From the NCBI GenBank assembly GCA_029717555.1, contig JAMDHS010000039.1, forward strand, positions 62,001-126,000: 64,000 nucleotides of DNA, given 5' to 3'. Positions 11,497-22,315 of the stretch are shown here, piece by piece. The notes under the pieces are model-generated. The model saw only the letters and a list, made by a program, of their open reading frames with translations, searched no databases and was not told the origin of the DNA. The position numbers were made by a program, and so were the translations under genes. Each line of letters opens with the position of its first letter. The first letter of the stretch is position 1. The DNA is from Peribolospora baueri (taxonomy: Eukaryota > Basidiomycota > Peribolosporomycetes > Peribolosporales > Peribolosporaceae).

Positions 11497-14400
11497 ATGG
11501 CGGAATCGCGCAGGGCCCAGACGCCGACGACCCAAGCTCGTCAGAAGAGGCGTCAAGATTCTCAATGGTCCCCTTACACCGGGCGCTACAGACCCCCAGC
11601 AGAGAGAGCGGTGAGTGCCTGCAGACGTGGCATGCGAGGGAATGAGAACGAGTTTGGATTGACTCCGGATTGATGCTCCATTCCCTCCTCCATGTCGTGC
11701 TGCCTTGTGACGCCGCTCCAAAAGTCTCTCGTAGGTTTCTTCCGCGAGACAACTGCTTTGTTCCTCTCTGGAGGAAATCCGGACCTCGCACCGGGAGGTC
11801 CCTGCCCGGAGCCTTCAGAAGATGGAGAGAACGCCAACGGCCGGGCGGACGATGAAGTGAAGGCTGGCCCGACCCCGTCATCGTGGGAGGTGAGAACACC
11901 AAGTGCACAGACCCCAGCGCGGATAGAGACACCTCCGCAGACGTTGGCGAGGCGAGGCGATGAGGTGAGTGTTTACGTTGCTCTGAGTGCTTACCTCGGC
12001 CTATCACAGACAATCTCTTTGACATCTTTCCGTTCCGTATGGCGACAACCTCTCGTCCGCCGCCCCCGTCCTCTTTCAAGCTGTCACAATCCAAGCCGCG
12101 GAGCATCTTCTATCGCCGCCAACCCGCACCAAGCAGGACTCGGACAGTCGAGACTTCCACGCCATCTGAGCGGAGGAAGGCGACCACGCGTTCACAAAAC
12201 GCTGGGCCCGCTTCCTTTGGATCTCTCGGCAGCACTCCATCCCGCACCCACTGGGCCGATGAAGCGTTTCATCGCTCGCGCTCGTCCTCGCCTGCACCTC
12301 TTAACACATCTCAAGGCGATACAGGGAACAACTCCGGGTCGGGAGACGATGTCTGGGACCCTCGCGAGCCTCCTCAAGGCCAAACGCTTGAACCACGGAC
12401 GCCTCCGCATCGATCGGACCCGAACACGCCTTCTCCGTCCAGCGTCCAGGCAGAGGAAACCGTAGACTCCCGTCGTCAGCCCTTGACTCCAGCAGCAAAT
12501 ATTGGCGGTAAGGAGCAGTCAATGCAAGGGCCACAAAATCTCTCGCCGCCGAGTCAGAGACTCCGAGAGCTGGCGGCGCTGTTCGCGGATAGGAGCATCG
12601 ATGCGGGCGATATGAAGCGTATGGTGGAAGCCGTGGCGGATGGCTTGGACGAACAGAGGTCCTCATCACAGTTGGCAACGGCATCACCTCTTACGCCGAT
12701 GACGCCTTTAAACTCGGCCGAACCCATGTTGTTCCACCCCGGATCGGCGCCCAGGCCATCGACCAGGTCCCTGGCGCCCGCCACAACGAGGCGTCAGGTG
12801 AGTTTCCCCCATTCTGTAGGCTTTTTCCAAACTTGCAGAGTTAACGCTCACTTCGAATTGTTCATCTTTGCGGAAAGCAGTATGCTGGTACTCGGTCTTC
12901 ACAACGCCCAGCTCAAGGTCCGTTTGCTGCGCCTAGCACCGCTACGACGCCTCGTCGTCGTCGACCGTTATATTACAGCCCCGGCCTGTCGCCAAAAGCG
13001 TCTCCGCACACGAAGAAACAACCCCACTCTGTGACGCCATCTGAACGCGACACGGAGAGGAGGATGGGGGCCGACGAAGCGAGCCGGTCGAAACGGCAGA
13101 GGCTCGACGAACCCGACGCTGGTCTTACCGCTTCTCCCTCTTCTGCTGGCTCTCCCGCTGTTCCCGCCACTCCTCCGCGCACCGCTTCTGAGCCCGGGTC
13201 AAGCGTACCACAACCATCGACTCCAGCACAACCTGGTCCTTCCGCCCGACGGCGTGGCCCAGGCCTTAAGCGAGCATTGAGTTCGTTTAGCGTGGCGACA
13301 CCCGCTGTGCCGTCGCCTTTGAGGCAGTCGCACTTTTTCGGTGGGTTTCGACATACGCTGCTCGCCCTGAATTCATAAACTTTGTCGAGGACGCCGATAC
13401 GATACTGACAGAGCGTTCGGTCTCTTGCCTTGAGCAGATTCGCCTCCCACCCCTTCACCACCTAAGTCCATTTCGAGCGCTTCAACCGCCTCGCTTTCAA
13501 GGCCAAAACCTGTAGCCTCCTCGCAAGCTTCTCCAAGCCGAAGCAGTCGCGCAGCCGAAGCGATCCTGGAGATCCTCCGCGAGACGGATGCCGAGCAGCC
13601 GCCACTCAAAGCCTCTCCCCGTCGGGCCCCCTCGCCCGTAGCAAACCCTTACGAGTACATGCGCAACGCGGGACCCGGGGCAGCACAAGCTCGTCGCATG
13701 CGGCTGGCTGCTGACATGCGGGCCAGGGAGAAGGAGCGTAGGCTTGTGGCCAGACGCAGCCAATCGGCGCTGAGAGCGGTGGAAATGGCGGCGGAGCAAA
13801 TGGAGGCCGAGGAAAGGATGTTTGCGCCCAGCCCGCCTAGGAGCCCGCCTGCGAGGAGGTCGCCGAGAGTGGAAAACAAGAAGGAAGATGAGGAGCAGAA
13901 GGAGCGTCCCCAGGAGAAATCCGAGGCTCGGGAGGTGATCGAGATCGATGACGAGGAGGTGCGAAAACGGGCTGGGGAAGAGGCAGAGGGGGAAGAAGTG
14001 GTGGAGGTGGTGGAGGTGGACGATGATGAGGACGAATGGCAGGCAGAACAAATGGAGGAGGATGAAGAGGAGGATGAGATAGAAGAGGTGTACGACTCTG
14101 AAGTTGAAGCCGAGGCCGAGGCGGTTGGCGCCATTGCCTCCGGCGCCAGCGGATCAGCAGAGGCGCCCGTGGAGGTACCGGATGACGACAACGACGACAA
14201 AGGAGGTGAAGCCCCGCCTTCCCTCTTTTCTCTCCAACGTCCGCTTTCCCGGTCGTCGGCATCGGCGAATCGTGGCCCTACGTTCGCCAACTCTTCTGTG
14301 GCGACGTCAGCATTCGCCGCTCTAGCGCCAAAAACGCAATTCGGCCCGCCTTCATCTGCGGGTGCACCCAGCGTATCCACTCCGTTCACCTTCTCCGCCC

Positions 14401-14702
14401 CCTCGGCAACTACCCCTGCCCTTCTGGCACCGCAGGCCGGCCTTCCTTCCGCCTCTACGTTCACCGATCCGATCGGTTCTCGTCGTACTGCTTTCAACGG
14501 GTTTGCCTCGTCAGTTAATCCGGCAAGCTTAGCACCGATGGAGGAGGCTAAGTTGGTGCCTCCAGTGGGTCTGCTGAGTGTCGGCGAGGAACTGCTGGTC
14601 AGCTCGGCAGCAGTTAGCCAAGTCACCGCGGAGGGTGAGGACGTTCTGCCGTCTGGCGCTCGCCTCCACGTCGACAGGGCCCTTCTAGAGGCCATCAACT
14701 AG
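11497..14702 (+). CDS. Large disordered, charged protein; candidate nuclear-basket nucleoporin (Nup60/Nup1-like)
   Basis: The reading starts at ATG 11497 with a basic MAESRRAQTPTTQARQKRRQ segment. Exon 2 (about 11725-11964) carries a short amphipathic stretch, SLVGFFRETTALFLSGG. Exons 3 to 5 (about 12010-12797, 12882-13340 and 13438-14702) are Ser/Pro-rich with basic patches such as TTPRRRRPLYYSPG. They are followed by a helical segment (SRAAEAILEILRETDAEQPP, then VANPYEYM), a basic coiled-coil-like block near 13690-13830, an Asp/Glu-rich block (about 13900-14110), and a tail with FTF, QFG and NGF dipeptides. An N-terminal amphipathic helix, arginine-rich patches and sparse FG repeats are typical of Nup60/Nup1 basket proteins, but the resemblance is compositional, not a domain match. 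The exon 2-3 junction is uncertain, because the phase is not resolved by the obvious donor. An unrelated chromatin protein is possible. Confidence 0.4.
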
Positions 14703-14949
14703 GTTGTATTGAAGAGCACAGGGTGGACGGTTGTGAACAGATGATGTGCTCGAATCGAACGGCAAAGGCCAACGACTGGAAAGAGAGTGATCTATGATCC
14801 ATTGGTAGTATGTCTAGAAATACAATGGATTGTCGAGACGAGAGAAGTCTACGCCAAAAATTAGAGATGACCCGAGTCTCGGTCTTCGTCCAGATGTTCG
14901 TTCCGTCCGACGTTGTCGCGGTTGAGGACGGTGACATGGGAGCTCTCGC

Positions 14950-17609
14950 TCATGCCGCCATCGGCGTCGATGCTGGTCCCATCTCTCCCCCGGCCACCAC
15001 CTCAACGGCATTCCCGACAAAACCATCACCTTGCGCATCTTCTCTCCCCTCCTGCTCCCTATTCCTTTCCTTCCTCTTATCCTTCTTCCTCCGCTTGGCC
15101 TCCGTCTGCGCCTCCGTCGCCTTAGCCTTTCTCTCGGCCTTCGTACGCGCCTTCATCTCCCTCCGCTCCCTTTCCCGTTCCCTCCGCGCTCGTTCCTTGC
15201 TCTCGTGCGCTTCACAGCCTAAACCCTCCTCCCCCGCCGCACCTTGAACTGATGTTTCGCGTCGCGCTTGGTCTGAATCCTCCCGCTCTTCGAGCGCGAG
15301 CCTTCCTACCTCCCGACAGCAGGCCTTGCAGAGCTCTCCGCGAGAGCAGTTGGCAGAAGCCATATTGGGGCAGGGCTTGTTAAGGCGAGGATGTCCGGCG
15401 CACGGGCGCGCCCGTGCGGAAGACCTGCCTCCGTCCGCGTCTTCTTCCACTTCAGCGTCGGAGAGCTGAGACGCCGTGCGCTTGAGCGTTCCGAGAGGGC
15501 GGCTGGTGTGCCCGTCCGTATGAAAGGACCCGGTCACTTCCTCGCCTTCTCTAACCACTACTGCCTCCCCACGCGCTTGGACATCGGCGGGATCGACCAT
15601 GTTTTCTTCCTTGCCGTCGGCGACGACGGCCTTTGGGACTTCTGCTCCTTGTGCGGAGCCACCGGATACGGGCAAGGGTCGGAAATAGGGCTGAGCGAGC
15701 CAGTGAGGAATCTTACCAGAGGTGGTCGGCTGCTGCTTGTCAACCTGTGTGGGTGCGCGCGATGGCACGATTGAAAGGGAAATTCCTTTATGTATAATTC
15801 TGACCAGCTCAGAAAGGCCCCTACACGGCACGTTGCCTTTAAGCCAAGGAAAACACTCACCTCCAGCCTCCTCTCGAACTCCTTCACGATCGCCCTCCAC
15901 GCCTTAACTCTCTCCTCCCCCTCCACATCCCCCCTCGACCCAGTACACCTGCCCAGCTCTTCCCTAAGATCCTTATGCTTGCCCAAGGCGGGGCGGAAGA
16001 TCTTGAATAGGTGCGCCTTAATGGCACTGCCGGGGGTACGCGTCTTTAAGGAGGCAACGATGTCGAGGTATTCGTTGGCTAAACAGCTGATGGAAGGGTG
16101 CGTGTTAGTGAAGATGGCCGGATTGTAGAGGTTACCCTGTCCATTTCAAGTGTGCGCACCAAACCAGGGTGCAAACGCAGGAGTGAGAATCCATACTATA
16201 TCAAGAGCTCTACTCCCCTGAAAGAGGTAGAACTCACCTCAGCGCTCATGACGCCGTCTACACCCGTCTCGTCCAAACACCGCTGCACGTCCTCGCCGAA
16301 TAGAATGTTTCCGTTGGCGAACACGGGTACCTTGACGGCCTTCTTCACCGCAGCAATTTTATTCCAGTCGGCGAGGCCCTACATAGACGAGGTTGAGCAA
16401 GAAGCTCGTGAATGAAGAGATGGCTCTCGCAAGAATGAGGCGAACATACAGAAGAAAGCGTGCCCGACATCACTCACCGTATTATGACCCTTCATCTCCC
16501 TCGTCCTGCCATGCACCGTCAAGATTTGCGCCCCAGCGCTCTCAATCATTTTGGCGTATTCCACCGTCTTCTCAACCGTATCGAAGCACCTGAACTTTGC
16601 AGTTACGGGAATGGAAAGATTTTTGTGAAGCGTGTTGACTGGCAATAAAAGGGGTGAGCGAAAGGATGGGTGGGACGTCCAGATGAGCAGACTGCGCAAA
16701 GAGAAATGTGAAAGGTCGTGGTGGCTCACTGAGCCTGTAGATCAGATCCCAATCCTCCTGGAGAAAGGCGCCATAGAAGCCTCGCTTGGCAATGTGTTGT
16801 GGACCTGAGCAATGAGGCGTGTCCAAGAGTTAGGTTTTCATCAACCGGTGGTTCTTAGGTTTCTTTTATAGTATGACGACGTTTTGTGTGGAGGGAGGAG
16901 TTCACTTACAGCCAAGGTTGAGGTCCACGGCATCGCAATGGGCTTCCACCACTTTAGCAGCGGTGAGGAGTTGGTCGGGGTCGTTGGCACAGAACTGTGT
17001 ATGATATGGACGGGAACGCATAAGATGAGTTGAGATTTCTGATGCACCAGACCTGATCTTTGCTGCCCAGATGCAGGGAAAACGCCAAGGCCAATCAATC
17101 GCTGGTTCTGTCCTCACTTGAACGATCAAAGGCCTATCCCCCTGGCCGCCTTCCTCCCCAGCCTCAACGTCAAAGTTTTCCCTCCTGTACTTTGGGTTGT
17201 TGTCTGCGAACAGCTTGGCATTGATCATTGGCGTGTAAACGAGGTCGGTGGCGTAGTGGCGGGAGAGGATGCGCCATGCCTGACGAGAGCGTTGCAGGAG
17301 TTCGAGTGAGACGTGAGCGGGAGATAGATGAGAAAATTGTCTTGGAATGAGAGGATTATGATGCATTTCGACGGTTCGCGCACTCACCAACTCGCTCTGA
17401 TCCACCATAGGCGCGACGATGCGCTTGGGACTGCCGATGGAGCGGTAAAAATCATAGCCTGCAAGTTTGCCCTTTCCACGGGCGACCCCCTGATCGCGTG
17501 CACTTCCACCGTCATCCTCCCTCAAGGGGGTTTCTGACCCGCTCAATCCCGGGTTGGAACCGGACGCCGAGGCGGAGGTTGGAGCGGACGGAGGGCATCC
17601 GGAAGCCAT
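14950..17609 (-). CDS. DUS1: tRNA-dihydrouridine synthase, Dus1/DUS1L type
   Basis: This flavin-dependent enzyme reduces uridine to dihydrouridine in the D-loop of tRNA (U16/U17 in the Dus1 family). Eight exons: 17609-17398, 17279-17118, 16994-16910, 16804-16730, 16638-16478, 16378-16238, 16136-15861 and 15744-14950. After a disordered N-terminus come the FMN-barrel motifs [35 protein letters not shown] (the Cys is the catalytic proton donor), [30 protein letters not shown] and DGVMSAEGNLYNPA. The C-terminus has a Cys-rich knuckle, [19 protein letters not shown], as in DUS1L proteins, then about 130 residues rich in Lys, Arg and Glu. The start at 17609 is preferred; the frame runs further upstream, where the Arg-rich extension could be a mitochondrial presequence. 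Confidence 0.9.
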
Positions 17610-18035
17610 GCTGAACGTGCGAAGGGAGCCGAATGCTGGGAGACGAGCTCGTAGCTTGCAGTAAGGCAGCGGCACGAGAATGCGCAGTGCACTCCTGTGG
17701 ACACCAACGTGGTCCAGGGACCTGATGGAGAAAATCACTTTGCCTCGATGCAGGGTGTGAGAGGACGAGCAAAGGTGACGGTCAGCGAGAGTGAGAAGAC
17801 TGAAGGCCGGACGGAAGTTCGCTCGGATCGGGGAACGAACGTGAATGACTGCGGCTGATGGAAGGGTGACTCGGAGATAAGCGGCCCAGAGTGCCGTGCG
17901 GGGGATCACATGCTCGGCTGCGGTGGACTAGTGGATGGACGGGGTCAGGTCCAGCAGCTCGGCGTCCACCTTCCCCACTTCTAAGCCTCATCGTCCCTCA
18001 CCCTTCCTCTTTCCAGCTTTCCATATATCACATCT
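17610..18035. promoter_or_regulatory. Divergent promoter between DUS1 and methylcrotonyl-CoA carboxylase alpha
   Basis: These 426 bp separate two start codons pointing apart. The DUS1 frame stays open to about 17909 and could include an N-terminal extension here. No other gene is supported. Confidence 0.45.
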
Positions 18036-21000
18036 ATGAGACGAGCAAGCGCCAATCTAGCCCGCTCCTCCGCCGCGGCATCGCGCAACGTGCGCGGCGG
18101 CCCTGGCCCGCGAGCGACCCCAGCGAGCACCACCCGGGCGAGACTCGCGATGGGGCTTAACCACAGCATTTCCGACGGTAGTCCCGGAGGGTCACGCTCA
18201 ATGATGAGGTTGGAGACAGGCGAAGGCAGTGCAACCAGAGCATATCACCTTCAAAGCAGCTTTGCAACTCGTGAGTGTCGTACAGAAACCTTGTCGCGAT
18301 GTGACCCTTACTGGCAGCATGCGAGCCAGTTGAGAAGAGGAAATCAATGGCCAAGCTATGCAGGCTCACTTCCACCTCTTTCACTGCTACGTCATTCTCC
18401 GTGTGTGTACGTTGGGCAATAGAAGCGGCTTTCGTCGACCAGGCCACTGCGTTGTCTCGAAAGCCCCTTCCGAACAAGATCCTTATTGCTAACCGGTGAG
18501 CGAGCGCTCTCTAGAGGTTTCCCGAATGGTACCGTCATGTTCTCTCCCATCTCAAACGTGAAGCAAGGGGAAGCTGAATATGTGTGCTTTCTTGCGTGTC
18601 TTCTTCTGCAATGCACCGACGGAAGAGGCGAGATCGCTTGCAGGGTTATCCGCACTGCTCGTCAGCTCGGCATCAAGGTCGTCGCCGTCTTCTCTGAAGC
18701 CGACGCAGATTCGATGCATGTCAAGCTTGTGAGCTTAGGTCCGCTTGCCCAAGACTTCGATTTACTGATCTAACTCTCAAAATTGGCTTGACCGTGCTTT
18801 TCTTTTTCGGCTCGTCTCGCATCGCCCATCCACCAAGGCCGACGAAGCCTACCTCCTAGGCCCACCACCCTCCACCTCGTCCTACCTCTGCGCAGACAAG
18901 ATCATCGACATCTGTCATCGCTCCGGTGCAGAGATGGTTCACCCGGGGTATGGCTTCCTGTCCGAGAACGCGGATTTCGCGGAAAAGCTTGAGCAGGCGG
19001 GAATCGTGTTCATCGGGCCGCCTGCAGGGGCTATTAGGGCTATGGGGAGTAAGAGGTGGGTACAATGGGGTGTGGAAGGGAAATGTTAAGGAAGCTCGTA
19101 GATTGACAGGCGGAAGAGACAGCACATCTGGCGTTTTTCACGGTGCGTTACTGATGTATCTTCCACTTTCGTCACAGCGAATCCAAGGAGATCATGACTA
19201 GTGAGACCCTTCTCCCCTTCTCTATCCCACCGGCCGTTTTCTATCCACCATGGTACTTCCCTATGCTAACTTTGTCTTTTCTCCTTTCCAATGGCGCTAA
19301 TGATCACGATTACAGAGGCCGGCGTTCCCTGCGTCCCGGGCTACCATGGTTCGAACCAGGACCCATCTTTTCTCCAGGCTGAGGCCGGCAACATCGGATA
19401 CCCCGTGCTTATCAAGGCTATCAAGGGCGGAGGCGGAAAAGGTGCTTACAGCTTTCCAGTCTTTTCGTCCATGAGGAAACATTTTAGAGCTTGTCCGTCT
19501 CCTCTTCCCTCCTTCTATTCTCCTCGCAGGCATGCGCATAGCAACTTCCTCAGAATCCTTCCCCGAAGCGCTCGAGTCCGCCCGCCGCGAGGCTCAAAAG
19601 GCTTTCGGTGATGATGCCGTTCTCGTAGAGAAGTATCTCGAAACGCCCCGACATGTCGAGGTGCAGGTTTTCGCCGATCAGATGGGCGAGGCAGTATACG
19701 TTTGGGAGAGGGATTGTAGCGTGCAGAGAAGACATCAGAAGATTATTGTGAGTATACCGGAGCGGGTGGCATTTTGGTATATTTGGCGTGACTCTTCTAC
19801 TTGTTCAGACGGTTTCTTTGGGAAATCCATCCAAACGGGTCTCTCATTTCCTAACGTACCCTCGTCTGCCCTCTGACTTGATCATCCGCAGGAGGAAGCC
19901 CCAGCCCCAGGCCTCTCAGACGAGCTCCGCCGCGAGCTGGGAGAGAAAGCTGTCGCAGCGGCAAAGGCGGTTGGCTACGTCGGTGCCGGAACCGTCGAGT
20001 TCATTTTGGACGCCGAGACACACGATTTCTTCTTTATGGAAATGAACGTGAGTCTATCCATTGTGACTGTCACCCTCTCGTTGGCAGCCGCCTTCAGTTT
20101 GTCAGTGCTTCCCGGCTGTCTTGCTGACTTCATGAGTGAATATCTTTGAACGTCTCGGCATCTTCATAGACTAGGTTACAAGTCGAGCACCCTGGTGAGT
20201 TTTGTTTCCTACCAGAGAATTCGCACAGCAGAAACAACATGCTAATATACCCAATCTATGCCCCTAATGCTCACCTTCGCACGCCTTATCTATAAGTGAC
20301 CGAAATGATCTCGGGACTGGACCTCGTCCAATGGCAGCTTGAAGTGGCCTCTGGAAATCCTCTCCCTCTCCGACAGGAGCAGATTAAACGCGACGGTCAT
20401 GCTTTCGAGGCGAGGATCTACGCTGAGTCTCCGAGAAAGTGAGTCTATGTGATTGTTTTGTCGATCCTCCGGTATTTTCAATAATACTTTAACGCGGGTT
20501 TCGGCTGTCACGGCTAATGGGGACCATGGCACACCAACCTTTCTATACCTCCCTGACATATTGATTGTTCTTTCAGCAATTTCCTGCCGGATGTAGGCAG
20601 ACTGGACCACGTCCGCTTGCCCGTGCTCTCAGATAACGTCCGCGTCGATACCGGCTTCGGAAGCGGGGACGAAATCAAGGTGCACTATGATCCTATGATA
20701 GCGAAGGTGCGCCTTTTCTTCTAGTCGTCCTCCCCTACCTTCCCACCTCATCCTTCCTGACAGATTGCTCATCTGCGTGGTTTCTGGCGGGTGTAGCTCA
20801 TTGTCAAAGGAGCAGACCGCACGGAGGCTCTGCGAGTGCTGAGGAAAGCTCTCGGAGAATATGAAGTCACTGGTCCGAACACTAACATCGAGTTCTTGCG
20901 AAGCCTCGCCGGACATCCTGCTTTCGTTTCCGGAAAGGTTGAAACGGGATTCATCCCGGTACGTATGTTCAGCTCCATTTTCGTGACTTGCTGGTACGAG

Positions 21001-22113
21001 ACTGGTGCTGACGATTTGTGCCTGCGCTTGCTTACAGAAATATCACGCCGAGCTTTTGCCGCCATCACCCAAACCGTCTCCGGAGGTTCTTGCTCAGGCC
21101 GCCCTCTTCATCGCCCTGAGAGACATGCCTCAAGCGACCGCGACTCCGGGCGGTCCGGTCTCGCCCTGGCTTTCGCTCCCTTCCCTCCGCCTGCATGGCG
21201 ACTCGGCGACACGTGAAGTTGTCTTCCTAGGCGAATCAGCCGACCCTTTGTCTCCCACTGACCCGGCAACCGTGGCCACGGCGGTGGAAGAAGGGCAGCC
21301 CAAAACTGTGGTCCGACTGGATGCTGATCCCTCCGGTTCGGGCACATATGACATTGACGTCTTCCTCCCCTCTGGAAAGCGGACCACGTTCACGTCCGTC
21401 TCCGCTACTCGCCCGGACGACACCACTGTCGAATCCCTTCTAGCCGACCGCCGCCTCGTCACCTCGGTCCTCTCCAAGCTCACTTCCGTAGAGAGCGCCG
21501 CCAAGGGCGCAGCGGAGACGATCGTCGTGTTCTCCGATGGCGTGCAGCACGCGCTCAGGGTGGAGACGCCTAAGTGGCTGCTCGAGCTCAAGGGTGCGAA
21601 GAAGAGGGAGGAAGGGAGCGTCGTTAGCCCCATGCCATCCAAGGTGCGTTTTTGTTCTGCTTACGCGACAGCTCACCCTCGGTGTTGCTTTGCGCGCAAG
21701 AATAGCGCTCGTGCAAGGAGACCGTTTGCCGGCGCTCGGTGTGCTGATGCAAGTGGATGCTCCGCGCGGCCTGCCATCGGCTTCTCACAGGTAGTGGAAG
21801 TCAAGGTCAAGGAAGGCGACAAGGTGGAACAAGATCAAGCGTTGATCGTCCTCGAAGCTATGAAGGTGCGTAGACGAGAAATTTTCAGCTCGTATTAACC
21901 CGAGTCTTGACGGTCCGCAGCTAGCTGATCGGTTTTTGTCCATGTCGGTTCCCTCTCGATCGGCTCCACACCTCACAGACGGAAACCATCCTGCGGGCGC
22001 CAAAGGCGGGCAAGGTGGCACAGTTGCTGTGCAAGGCGGGCGACCTCGTCGGCGAAGGCAAAGAACTCGTGTTGTTTGAAAAGGAGACTCCGAGCGATGG
22101 TGAGAAGGCTTGA
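18036..22113 (+). CDS. MCCA: Methylcrotonyl-CoA carboxylase alpha (biotin-carrying) subunit, mitochondrial
   Basis: This subunit catalyses ATP-dependent carboxylation of biotin in leucine breakdown in the mitochondrial matrix. The N-terminal 47 residues are Arg/Ala/Ser-rich with almost no acids, a typical presequence. Fifteen exons are read: 18036-18177, 18423-18495, 18626-18728, 18838-19055, 19178-19200, 19316-19441, 19530-19747, 19892-20047, 20170-20194, 20297-20438, 20577-20706, 20797-20958, 21038-21643, 21791-21865 and 21979-22113. Landmarks are [34 protein letters not shown], the ATP-grasp Gly loop [32 protein letters not shown], the biotin-carboxylase C-domain, and the carboxyl-carrier motif EAMKTET. 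The biotinylated Lys codon (21863-21865) is the last codon of exon 14. The length of about 700 residues without a carboxyltransferase domain excludes pyruvate carboxylase and acetyl-CoA carboxylase. No beta subunit gene is nearby. The exon 1-2 junction is the least certain. Confidence 0.88.
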
Positions 22114-22315
22114 GAACGAAAGCATATACCCCATGGATGGGTTACGAAGTGTGATGCATTGCGTGCGTCACATTTAACTTTTAGAGACGGACGTATGTTA
22201 CGTTGGAGCCATCTAGAACCCTTGCAAAAGAATGGGATAGAAATTTTATGCAGAGCACATGAGCAAAACCATCTATTGCAAATCCTCTACTCGAATTATG
22301 TGCGGTCCTCTATCT

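Noticed and set aside
19340-19365. GGTTCGAA-type sequences resembling tRNA B boxes (also near 55758 and 46552)
   Set aside because: Each lies inside coding sequence or the fossil element, and no acceptor stem or A box could be placed around them. No tRNA or rRNA gene was found in the window.
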